Below, piece after piece: positions 57,031 to 64,000 of a stretch of 64,000 bases of DNA. The stretch spans positions 248,001 through 312,000 of the forward strand of contig NZ_AP018165.1 of the NCBI RefSeq assembly GCF_002356335.1. Direction: 5' to 3'. Numbering within the stretch: the stretch's first letter is position 1; every line of letters begins with the position of its first letter. This DNA is from [Mycobacterium] stephanolepidis (GTDB lineage: Bacteria > Actinomycetota > Actinomycetes > Mycobacteriales > Mycobacteriaceae). The position numbers and the translations under genes were made by a program. The notes beneath the pieces are model-generated. The model saw nothing but the letters and a program-made list of their open reading frames with translations, was not told where the DNA came from and ran no database searches.

Positions 57031-58164
57031 TTACACCGACGCGGCGGCCTCGTTGAGTTCGTTGAGCGTGTTGGTGGCCTCCAGGTACTCCTGGACCCAA
57101 CGCTCGATGACCGCGGCCGACTTCTCCACCTTGGTGAACTGGCCGACGACCTGGCCGATCGGGTTGAAGGCGACGTCGATGGTCTGATCCGGGAACTTGT
57201 GCGTGGCGGCCACCGCCATCCCGGAAACCATGTACTGCAAGGGCATTCCCAGCGGTTCGGGATTGCTCTCGGTCTGCCAGGCCTCGGTCCAATCGTTCTT
57301 GAGCATCCGGCACGGCTTGCCCGTGAAGGACCGGCTGCGCACGGTGTCGCGGCTGGTGGCCTTGACGTAGGTGTCCTGTTGCACCGCAGTGTTCTCGGCC
57401 TCCTCGACCATGAGCCACTGCGAGCCGCTCCACGCGCCCTGCGCACCCATGGCCAGCGCTGCGGCGATCTGGTAGCCGCTGCCGATACCTCCGGCGGCCA
57501 GTACGGGCACCGGTGCGATCTCCTTGACCACCTGCGGCCACAGCACGATCGAGCCGACCTCACCGCAGTGGCCGCCGCCCTCGCCGCCCTGGGCGATGAC
57601 GATGTCCACCCCGGCGTCGGCGTGCTTGCGGGCCTGCTTGGGAGAACCGCACAGCGCCGCGACCTTACGGCCGGCGTCGTGGATGTGCTTGATCATGTCG
57701 GGCGGAGGCGTGCCGAGCGCGTTGGCGATGAGCGTCATCTTGGGATGGCGCAGCGCGATCTCCACCTGGGGGGTCGCGGTGGCTTCGGTCCAGCCCAGCA
57801 GTTGCAGGGCGTTGTCGTTGCCCTCTTCGACGGGTACTCCGTGGTCGGCCAGCAGCTTGCGGCCGAAATCCAGGTGCTCCTGCGGAACCATCGACTGGAG
57901 CATCTTGGTGAGCTCTTCGGCCGACATGTTCGCGTCCATGCCCTCGTACTTGTTGGGGATGACGATGTCGACGCCATAGGGATGGTCACCGATGTGCTCG
58001 TCGATCCAGTTCAGCTCGATTTCGAGCTGTTCGGGGGTGAATCCGACGGCGCCCAGCACGCCGAAGCCACCGGCTTTGCTCACCGCGACGACGACGTCCC
58101 GGCAGTGGGTGAAGGCGAAAATCGGGAACTCGATGCCGAGTTCGTCGCAGATCGGGGTGTGCAT
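57031..58164 (-). CDS. Nitronate-monooxygenase-like FMN oxidoreductase
   Basis: The 377-residue TIM-barrel flavoprotein has the NMO/2-nitropropane-dioxygenase pattern: FAFTHCRDVVVAVSKAGGFGVLGAVG, GRKVAALCGSPKQARKHADAGVDIVIAQGGEGGGHCGEVG (FMN phosphate loop), PVLAAGGIGSGYQIAAALAMGAQGAWSGSQWL. Several actinobacterial members reduce CoA-linked steroid intermediates rather than oxidise nitronates. A KstR-type palindrome upstream (58246-58265) supports a role in steroid or lipid catabolism. ATG 58164 has AAGGAG upstream. Confidence 0.88.
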   Translation of the reverse strand: MHTPICDELGIEFPIFAFTHCRDVVVAVSKAGGFGVLGAVGFTPEQLEIELNWIDEHIGDHPYGVDIVIPNKYEGMDANMSAEELTKMLQSMVPQEHLDFGRKLLADHGVPVEEGNDNALQLLGWTEATATPQVEIALRHPKMTLIANALGTPPPDMIKHIHDAGRKVAALCGSPKQARKHADAGVDIVIAQGGEGGGHCGEVGSIVLWPQVVKEIAPVPVLAAGGIGSGYQIAAALAMGAQGAWSGSQWLMVEEAENTAVQQDTYVKATSRDTVRSRSFTGKPCRMLKNDWTEAWQTESNPEPLGMPLQYMVSGMAVAATHKFPDQTIDVAFNPIGQVVGQFTKVEKSAAVIERWVQEYLEATNTLNELNEAAASV

Positions 58165-58245
58165 GACTTCTCCTTGGGTGATGGGAAGAGGGGCAGGCGG
58201 ATGGCGGGAAGGGGTCCCGGCAGAGGACTGGTAGGAGGGTCTAAA

Positions 58246-58265
58246 AACTGGAACGTGTTCTAGTT
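58246..58265. promoter_or_regulatory. KstR-type operator before the NMO-like gene
   Basis: AACTGGAACGTGTTCTAGTT is a near-perfect palindrome (one mismatched pair) and fits the published KstR consensus TNNAACNNGTTNNA (58249-58262, TGGAACGTGTTCTA). A second dyad overlaps it (TGTTCTA-GTT-TAGAACA, 58256-58272). It lies 82 bp upstream of the NMO-like start and 82 bp from the amt start. Confidence 0.75.
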
Positions 58266-58346
58266 TAGAACAGGTCCTGCACGCCCGTCCGGCGGCTTCC
58301 CTACACTCACGCTGACCTAATCGCACGAGCCGGGAGTAGCCAGCGC

Positions 58347-59672
58347 ATGTTTCCGCATATGGGAGTGCCGGACGCGGCCAATACCGCCTGGGTTCTGACG
58401 AGCGCCGCGCTGGTGCTTTTGATGACCCCGGCACTGGCCTTCTTCTATGGCGGCATGGTGCGCGCCAAGAGCGTCCTCAACATGATGATGATGTGCTTCT
58501 CGGCCGTTGCCGTGGTGTGGGTGCTCTGGGTGGCCTTCGGGTACTCGATGGCATTCGGTACCGACGTTGGTGGCGGACTACTGGGCGATCCGTTCCAGTT
58601 CGCCGGATTGCAGCACCTGTTCGAGGGCGACTACAAGGCGCCCTCGGTACCGCTGTGGGGCCCGACCAACATTCCGGCTCTGGTGTTCGTCATGTTCCAG
58701 GCGGGGTTCGCCATGGTGACGGTGGCGCTCATCGCGGGCGCGGTCGCCGACCGGATGCGCTTCCTGCCGTGGATTGCGTTTACGGCACTGTGGGCAACCC
58801 TGGTGTACTTCCCGGTGGCGCACTGGGTATTCGCGGTTGAGGGCACCACTGCCGACAAGAGCGGATGGCTCGCGAACCTGGGCGTCCTCGACTTCGCGGG
58901 GGGTACCGCCGTGGAGATCAACTCGGGTGCCGCCGGCCTGGCGCTGGCTGTTGTTCTTGGCAAGCGGCGCGGGTGGCCGCGCGAAGCGATGCGGCCCCAC
59001 AACCTGCCCGCCGTCATGCTCGGTGCCGGCCTGCTGTGGTTCGGCTGGTTCGGATTCAACGCCGGATCGGCGTTGGCTGCCGATGGCACCGCGGCGATCG
59101 TCATCGCCAACACCCTGGGTGCGGGCGCCATGTCGATGGCAGCCTGGCTGCTGGTCGAAAAGGTCCGGCACGGCAAGCCAACCTCATTCGGTGCGGCCTC
59201 GGGCGTCGTCGCGGGTTTGGTGGCCATCACGCCTTCGTGTGCGGCGGTCACGCCTATCGGCGCGCTGGCGATCGGAGCGGTGGCCGGCGCGGTGAGCTCT
59301 CTTGCTATCGAACTGAAATACCGCCTGGGATATGACGATTCGCTCGACGTGGTGGGTGTGCACCTGGTGGGTGGCGTGGTCGGTACGTTGATGATCGGTG
59401 TTGTCGGCAGTGCCGCGGCCCCGGCCGGTATCAACGGACTGCTGTACGGCGGCGGGTTGCATCAGTTCTGGTTGCAGCTGGTGGGGGTGGCGGCGGTGCT
59501 CGCCTACTCGGTTGCGGTCACCGGCGTCATCGGGCTGGGTCTGCGCCATTCCATGGGCATTCGGTCGCATCCGCAGCACGAGTCCGATGGTCTCGACGAT
59601 GCCGAGCATGCGGAGTCGGCCTACGAGCTTGCCACCACCCGCGGTGGTGGGCTCATCAACCCGGGGCTTTGA
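58347..59672 (+). CDS. amt: Ammonium channel AmtB-type
   Basis: The 441-residue membrane protein has 11 TM segments with the Amt signatures AWVLTSAALVLLMTPALAFFYGGMVRAKSVLNMM, DFAGGTAVEINSGAAGLALA and GFNAGSALAADGTAAIVIANTLGAGAM, and the pore histidines in VGVHLVGG and the earlier GLLWFGWFG region. It carries ammonium into the cell. No glnK/glnD follows it, in contrast to the amt-glnB-glnD cluster of M. tuberculosis, so this is probably a second paralogue. The cytosolic tail is acidic. Confidence 0.95.
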   Translation: MFPHMGVPDAANTAWVLTSAALVLLMTPALAFFYGGMVRAKSVLNMMMMCFSAVAVVWVLWVAFGYSMAFGTDVGGGLLGDPFQFAGLQHLFEGDYKAPSVPLWGPTNIPALVFVMFQAGFAMVTVALIAGAVADRMRFLPWIAFTALWATLVYFPVAHWVFAVEGTTADKSGWLANLGVLDFAGGTAVEINSGAAGLALAVVLGKRRGWPREAMRPHNLPAVMLGAGLLWFGWFGFNAGSALAADGTAAIVIANTLGAGAMSMAAWLLVEKVRHGKPTSFGAASGVVAGLVAITPSCAAVTPIGALAIGAVAGAVSSLAIELKYRLGYDDSLDVVGVHLVGGVVGTLMIGVVGSAAAPAGINGLLYGGGLHQFWLQLVGVAAVLAYSVAVTGVIGLGLRHSMGIRSHPQHESDGLDDAEHAESAYELATTRGGGLINPGL

Positions 59673-60270
59673 ACCTGCCGATCCCGGGTAGGAATCGTCC
59701 GACCCGGGATCCGTAGTCGCGGTAGGTCTTGCCGTGTATCGCGAGTAGATACGGCTCTTCGACCACTCGCACCTGCAGTTCGATCGAGGCGGCGAGTAGC
59801 ACGAAACCGCTGAGGGCCAACAGGTTCGGAGTCATGAGGGCCGACCCGGCCGCGAAGGTCAGCATTGCCGTGAAGATCGGGTTACGAACCCAGCCGAAAA
59901 CGCCGCTGCTCACCAACGTGGTGGTCTCACGGGTGTCGACGCCAACTCGCCAGGATTCGCCCATGGTCTGCTGTGCACCGACCGTGGCGACGATTCCCGT
60001 TGCCGCCAGTGCGATTCCCACGATCTGAAGAGGTCGATGATCCAGTGCGGGAAGGGGAGCGATGAGTCCCGCCAGTTGCAGGATGGGGGCGAGTAGGGCG
60101 GCGATTATCGCGGCGATGAATCCCACACCCGCGAACCATTCGCGTGAACCGGGGCGGCCGTGGAATCCGCGGACGCCGGTGGAGCCGGTGGCTCGCCACT
60201 GTCGGTAGCTCTTCCAGCCCAGCCCGGCAGCGATGAAGACCAGATACACGACGAGCGCCGCCACGGCCAT
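59656..60270 (-). CDS. Isoprenylcysteine-carboxyl-methyltransferase-like membrane protein
   Basis: The 204-residue protein has four to five TM helices and the ICMT/PEMT C-terminal pattern LVSSGVFGWVRNPIFTAMLTFAAGSALM followed by VVEEPYLLAIHGKTYRDYGSRVGRFLPG, where SAM-binding NPxY-like and EExxL residues lie. Prokaryotic members methylate lipids or small molecules. ATG 60270 has GGGAAG upstream. It converges with amt by 17 bp. Confidence 0.85.
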   Translation of the reverse strand: MAVAALVVYLVFIAAGLGWKSYRQWRATGSTGVRGFHGRPGSREWFAGVGFIAAIIAALLAPILQLAGLIAPLPALDHRPLQIVGIALAATGIVATVGAQQTMGESWRVGVDTRETTTLVSSGVFGWVRNPIFTAMLTFAAGSALMTPNLLALSGFVLLAASIELQVRVVEEPYLLAIHGKTYRDYGSRVGRFLPGIGRFKAPG

Positions 60271-60374
60271 GAACTTCCCTCCATTAATGCATACATTCGC
60301 ATAGAACAATATTTTGAGATGAGTGTCAATAACCCACGGGGTCATTCCCGCTGCTCGTCTAGGCTCCTGCGGTT

Positions 60375-61046
60375 ATGAGGTCTGTTCTGGGGGTGGCGTC
60401 GTTCCTTTGTGTGCTGGCGATGACGGCTTCATCGGGCATCGCCTCGGCGAATCCCGACGAGCTACCGGTGCTGGTGGACGCGCTGCCCGCTCTGATGCTT
60501 GAGCCCGGGGACGTGAGTCCCGTCATGGGGGCCGGCATGTCTGTGTCCGGAGATTGGGCCGGGCTGGTGTCGGATCGGACCGACAGACCCGAATGCGGCA
60601 GTGTGGTTTTGGCGTCGGCAGCCAGCTATGAATCCTCCAATTACTTGTCTGGGCGGTACCGGTCGTTGACGGACGGGCCGAACTGGACGCGGTTGGTGGA
60701 CCAGAGCATGGTGATCTTTCCCGAATGGTCGGATGCGACGAACTTCGCGCTTGGTGAGGCTGATCGCTGGCGGGCCTGCGAGAACCAGCGGGTCACTTCG
60801 CTTCTGCCGCAACCTGACGGAAGCACGCGTCGTGAATGGGTGCAGCTTCGCAAGATCGTCCAGGTTCAGGAGGTTCTGGTAGTCGGGTACACGTGGCCGA
60901 CGGATTTCGGTGGAGCGATGTACTGCCAGCATGCGCTCGCGCCGTTACGGAACGTGGCCATCGATGTGCGGGCCTGTGGTCAGCGAGACGGGAATCGTGC
61001 CCTCGACCTCATTCAGGCCCTGCTGCCTCGGGTGGCGCAGGCGTAA
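60375..61046 (+). CDS. Secreted PknH-sensor-like protein C
   Basis: The 223-residue protein has a signal peptide ending ASANP and the family core RPECGSVVLASAASYESSNYLSGRYRSLTDGPNWTRLVDQSMVIFPEWSDATNFALGEADRWRACEN, YCQHALAPLRNVAIDVRACGQ. The four Cys (CGSV, RACEN, YCQH, RACG) match the two disulphides of the PknH extracellular domain. No TM or kinase is attached. It lies alone between the methyltransferase-like and PfkB genes. Confidence 0.8.
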   Translation: MRSVLGVASFLCVLAMTASSGIASANPDELPVLVDALPALMLEPGDVSPVMGAGMSVSGDWAGLVSDRTDRPECGSVVLASAASYESSNYLSGRYRSLTDGPNWTRLVDQSMVIFPEWSDATNFALGEADRWRACENQRVTSLLPQPDGSTRREWVQLRKIVQVQEVLVVGYTWPTDFGGAMYCQHALAPLRNVAIDVRACGQRDGNRALDLIQALLPRVAQA

Positions 61047-61095
61047 GGGCGCTCAAAGATGCTGTGACAAAACCTCTCTCGGGTAGCCTCGATGC

Positions 61096-62022
61096 GTGCC
61101 CGACAGAGATGGTCTCATCGTCTGCGGCGAGACGCTGGTTGACGTGGTACCCGCGGCCGACGGGTTGTGGCGCGCGGTACCGGGCGGCGGGCCGTACAAC
61201 ACCGCGATCACCGCCGCCAGACTCGGCACCCGAACCGCTCTTCTCACGCACGTGTCGCATGACGCCCTCGGGCGCCGGTGCATCGAAAACCTGACCACGG
61301 CGGGTGTCGACGAGTCGTTGGTGATGCGCCAGGACGTCCCTACGACATTGGCCATCGCGGAAGTCGACGAGCTGGGTGTCGCTCAGTACCGGTTCTATTG
61401 GCAGGGAACCACCAATGATGTTGCTCAGCCATCGCTTCCCGTTCCGGCGCTCGCCCCGACGGCGGTGTGGGCAGGCTCGATCGCCAGCGTCCTCTGGCCG
61501 GGGCGCGAGGCGCTACGGGCCTGGATTGTCGAGCACTATTCGGACACCCCGGTCGTTTTCGATGTGAATGTGCGCCCAACGCTCCTGGGTGACCGCCAGA
61601 CGTATATCGAGCGCATCACCCCGTGGCTGGCTCTCGCGCAGGTGACGCGGGCCAGCACCGAAGACCTCCAGTTCCTGTACCCGGGCGTATCGATTGCGGG
61701 TGTGGTGGGCCGCTGGTTCGAGGACTACCCCCAGATCGAGATCGCGTTGATCACCTGCGGTGCGGCGGGCTCGCTGGCCTTCCGGCGGGGCGAATCGTCG
61801 CCACTGCCCACCCCCGCCCACCAGGTCAGCGTTGTGGACACCGTCGGTGCCGGTGACACGTACACCGGCGCCTTCCTTGACGGGTTCTATCGGCGGCGGC
61901 TCGAGCTGCCCGAGGCCCTGCACCGTGCGGCGGTGGCGGCGGCGATCACCTGTACCCGTCCCGGAGCACAGCCGCCCGATTCGACTGAGCTCGCCAAGGA
62001 GCTGCGCCGCATCGGGTCCTAG
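61096..62022 (+). CDS. PfkB-family carbohydrate kinase
   Basis: The 308-residue kinase begins GLIVCGETLVDVVPAADGLWRAVPGGGPYNTAITAARLG, with the Gly-rich substrate motif, and has the catalytic loop DTVGAGDTYTGAFLDGFY near residue 250, with Asp as base. The sequence is nearest to fructokinase-like members, and ribokinase-like sugars are also possible. GTG 61096 start. It stands 50 nt after protein C and 46 nt before protein D; no sugar transporter lies beside it. Confidence 0.92.
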   Translation: MPDRDGLIVCGETLVDVVPAADGLWRAVPGGGPYNTAITAARLGTRTALLTHVSHDALGRRCIENLTTAGVDESLVMRQDVPTTLAIAEVDELGVAQYRFYWQGTTNDVAQPSLPVPALAPTAVWAGSIASVLWPGREALRAWIVEHYSDTPVVFDVNVRPTLLGDRQTYIERITPWLALAQVTRASTEDLQFLYPGVSIAGVVGRWFEDYPQIEIALITCGAAGSLAFRRGESSPLPTPAHQVSVVDTVGAGDTYTGAFLDGFYRRRLELPEALHRAAVAAAITCTRPGAQPPDSTELAKELRRIGS

Positions 62023-62067
62023 AGTTCAATACACAAGAATCGGGGGCCGAGGCCAGGGGGTGTACGC

Positions 62068-62730
62068 ATGCGATCAGCGGTGGGGGCATTGGTGGTCGCA
62101 CTGGGCGCCCTGCACCCGGCCGTCGCAACAGCCGAACCATCGCCCAATGTCCCGCCGTCGGCGATCGACCGCCTGATGATCACTCAGCCAGAGGCCGAAC
62201 GGGTGATGGGCGTGGCTCTGCCCAATGTCCAGCGGCAAAGTGCCACCTTCGCATTGGATACCGATCGCCCGGACTGCGGAAGTGTGGTGTTGGCTTCGGT
62301 GTCGAGCTATGACCGGTCCCCTTATGTGGCTGCGCACTCCCAGGCACTCTGGGATCACACCGGCTGGTTCACCCTGGTCGATCAAAGTGTGGCGGTCTTC
62401 GGCACCGATGCGGAGGCCCGCGATTTCGCGCACAGCGAGGCCGATCGCTGGCGGGCATGTGAGCATCAGACCATCAACGTCTCCGAGCTGGCCATCGACG
62501 GCACCACTCTGGTGGCGACGGTGGATATTCGGGATGTCACGCAGGTCGACAACCTGCTCGCGGTCGGCTATTCACGAAATGATTCCGCGTATGCGTCATG
62601 TCAGCATGTGTTTCTCAGCGAGCGCAACGTCACCATCGATATCCGAACGTGCTCAACGGTTTCCAAGAGTGATGGTGAGCGGGCCTTCGAATTGATGAAG
62701 ATCGTCGGTCCGCGAGTATGGGAGGCATAA
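62068..62730 (+). CDS. Secreted PknH-sensor-like protein D
   Basis: The 220-residue protein has a signal peptide ending VATAEP and the same core as proteins C and E: IDRLMITQPEAERVMGVALP, RPDCGSVVLASVSSYDRSPYVAAHSQALWDHTGWFTLVDQSVAVFGTDAEARDFAHSEADRWRACE, ASCQHVFLSERNVTIDIRTCS. All four Cys are kept. It is followed after 3 nt by protein E, so they are co-transcribed. Ligand and partner unknown. Confidence 0.82.
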   Translation: MRSAVGALVVALGALHPAVATAEPSPNVPPSAIDRLMITQPEAERVMGVALPNVQRQSATFALDTDRPDCGSVVLASVSSYDRSPYVAAHSQALWDHTGWFTLVDQSVAVFGTDAEARDFAHSEADRWRACEHQTINVSELAIDGTTLVATVDIRDVTQVDNLLAVGYSRNDSAYASCQHVFLSERNVTIDIRTCSTVSKSDGERAFELMKIVGPRVWEA

Positions 62731-62733
62731 GTC

Positions 62734-63378
62734 ATGAGAGTTCCGGCATGGGCGGTCGTGACGACGATGGCGGGGATGCTTCTGGCGTCGCCCGCGCACG
62801 CGGATCCGGGTTCGATCGTGCCGCCCGCCGCGATCGATGACCTGATGGTGACGCCGCAAGAGGCGTCGTCGGTGCTGGGAGTTGGCTTCCCGACGGTCAA
62901 TCGGCTCAATGCGCTGCCAGATCTGTCGACCGACAGACCCGATTGTGGCAGCGTGGTTCGCGCGTCCATCGCCACCTATGACCGCGCACCGTACATGGCC
63001 GCCCATGACCAGCAGCTCGAAGATGCGGCTCCGTGGACCGTCCAGGTCTCGCAAAGCGTGGCGGTATTCCCCTCCGACGATGAGGCCCGCGACTTCGCTT
63101 CCAGCGAAATGGATTTGTGGCAGCTGTGCGCGAACCAAACAGTGCGCGACGGCTTCCAGTGGAAGTACATGATCAGTGCACTTCGTCGTGATGATGACGC
63201 GATCGTGGGACCGTACGTGATGATCGCCGATAACGGAGTGCGTAAAGCCTGCACGCATCTGCTGGTCAGAGTCCGTAACACCGTGAGTGATATGCGGACA
63301 TGCTCCGACGGTCCCGAGCGTTACGAACGTTTGTTGCGCATCACCAGGATTATCGGACCCCGCTACGAAGCGGCCTGA
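62734..63378 (+). CDS. Secreted PknH-sensor-like protein E
   Basis: The 214-residue protein has a signal peptide ending PAHADP and the core DDLMVTPQEASSVLGVGFP, RPDCGSVVRASIATYDRAPYMAAHDQQLED, SVAVFPSDDEARDFASSEMDLWQLCANQ, KACTHLLVRVRNTVSDMRTCSDG. It is a close paralogue of protein D, 3 nt upstream. It converges with nagA by 16 bp. Function unknown. Confidence 0.82.
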   Translation: MRVPAWAVVTTMAGMLLASPAHADPGSIVPPAAIDDLMVTPQEASSVLGVGFPTVNRLNALPDLSTDRPDCGSVVRASIATYDRAPYMAAHDQQLEDAAPWTVQVSQSVAVFPSDDEARDFASSEMDLWQLCANQTVRDGFQWKYMISALRRDDDAIVGPYVMIADNGVRKACTHLLVRVRNTVSDMRTCSDGPERYERLLRITRIIGPRYEAA

Positions 63379-64000
63379 ACACGGACCGCGCGAAGAGGAT
63401 TGACGGACGTCTGCAGGGCGGCCACCTCGGGACCCGCCTGAGCCACCGCGAACCGATACAGGTCCGCCATGCTCGCGGTGCTGCCCGCGATGGTGCCGTC
63501 GGGAAGCCGCGCTTCACCAGCTGCGACGGTGACCGGCAGCTGGCCCAATCGATAAGCACCATCGGGCATTCCGGCGGCGCACATCGCGTCGGTGACAAGA
63601 GCGATTCGGTCTGGTCCCACCGCGGCCAGCACCATTCGGTAGATCGCGGGGTGGATGTGTACGCCATCGGCGATCAACTCGATGGTCACCGACGGGCTCT
63701 CCAGGAGGGCCGGAATAGGACCGGGCTCGCGATGGTGGATCGGCCGCATGGCGTTGAACAGATGAGTGGCGACGGTAGCACCGGACGAAATAGCCTGCAA
63801 GGTCTGCTCATACGTGGCATCGGTATGTCCCACTGCCGCCACTACGCCGCGCGCGACAAGCAACTCGATGGCCAGGATTGCGCCGGGAAGCTCGGGCGCA
63901 ATGGTGACCATCCGAATATGCCCGGCGCCCGCGTCCAGTAGCCGCTCCAGCTCGGCGAGATCCGGTTCGCGCAGCAGCCGCGGATCGTGCGCTCCGGCAT
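63363..64000 (-). CDS. nagA: N-acetylglucosamine-6-phosphate deacetylase (5' part outside window)
   Basis: The visible 212 codons are the C-terminal part of NagA. It has the metal His in AVGHTDATYEQTLQAISSGATVATHLFNAMRPIHHREPG, GVHIHPAIYRMV and the catalytic Asp in IALVTDAMCAAGMPDGAYRLG. The frame continues to the window edge (AGAHDPRLLREPDLAELERL upstream of the first internal Met). The enzyme removes acetate from GlcNAc-6-phosphate in amino-sugar salvage and cell-wall recycling. Confidence 0.93.
   Translation of the reverse strand, partial: AGAHDPRLLREPDLAELERLLDAGAGHIRMVTIAPELPGAILAIELLVARGVVAAVGHTDATYEQTLQAISSGATVATHLFNAMRPIHHREPGPIPALLESPSVTIELIADGVHIHPAIYRMVLAAVGPDRIALVTDAMCAAGMPDGAYRLGQLPVTVAAGEARLPDGTIAGSTASMADLYRFAVAQAGPEVAALQTSVNPLRAVRVQAAS

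Noticed and set aside
56956..58263. 435-codon open frame antisense to the NMO-like gene
   Set aside because: Composition-driven shadow of a high-GC gene; the sequence is Arg/Gly/His-rich without a known fold.
60284..60300. ATGCATACATTCGCAT as an ArsR/TetR operator before the ICMT-like gene
   Set aside because: Only four bases pair on each side, which is within chance for this region.

Overview
The window is chromosomal DNA of a rapidly growing mycobacterium, most likely of the Mycobacteroides abscessus-chelonae group (inference). It is GC-rich, uses many GTG starts and ATGA/TGATG overlaps, and its gene order follows the M. tuberculosis interval from asd/ask to ligC (roughly Rv3708c to Rv3731), read here on the opposite strand and interrupted by accessory genes. 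No insertion sequence, prophage, CRISPR array or rRNA was found. RNA genes are one tRNA-Ser(GGA) and the small SRP RNA.

Region 1 (1-12.6 kb): the 3' end of a cytochrome P450, a fused amino-acid-binding/permease ABC protein, a glutamyl-Q tRNA(Asp) synthetase, the back-to-back DNA-repair pair ligC and Prim-PolC, a GT87 mannosyltransferase-like membrane protein with a lipoprotein, a membrane protein in the Rv3723 position, tRNA-Ser and an MFS transporter. It is followed by the most unusual gene of the window: a chimaera of a membrane-anchored esterase N-terminus joined in frame to a phenazine-type PhzE (2-amino-2-desoxyisochorismate synthase). That gene is translationally coupled to an ACMSD-like amidohydrolase.

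Region 2 (12.7-27.8 kb): SRP RNA, aspartate aminotransferase, two lipoprotein paralogues, dnaX, the two-gene tuberculostearic-acid module, an enolase-like protein that has lost the catalytic His next to a kinase-like protein and a TetR repressor, an acyl-CoA-dehydrogenase-like/crotonase pair, an SRPBCC protein, the Ami1 amidase, and ybaB-recR.

Region 3 (27.8-36 kb): an undescribed two-gene unit encoding a glycine-rich/collagen-like protein and a beta-rich partner, MurT-GatD (lipid II amidation), a PadR-like regulator with two operator-like repeats, a MarR regulator, a 4-hydroxyacyl-CoA kinase/dehydrogenase pair, and a DnaQ-like exonuclease.

Region 4 (36-50 kb): a beta-lactamase-fold lipoprotein, the divergent zinc-starvation locus (cysteine-free S18, S14, L33, L28 facing the CobW-like Mrf and L31) with two Zur-box-like sites, leuA with a leucine leader peptide and attenuator, a pair of internally duplicated lipoproteins, a TetR/amine-oxidase pair, a nitroreductase, and ask-asd.

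Region 5 (50-64 kb): DUF4185, TPR and hydrolase genes, a furA-catalase-ohr peroxide-defence cluster in which ohr carries a 27-nt poly-G tract that puts its native start out of frame, five secreted PknH-sensor-like proteins in three places, a nitronate-monooxygenase-like gene with a KstR-type operator, an ammonium channel, a PfkB sugar kinase and the 3' part of nagA running off the window edge.
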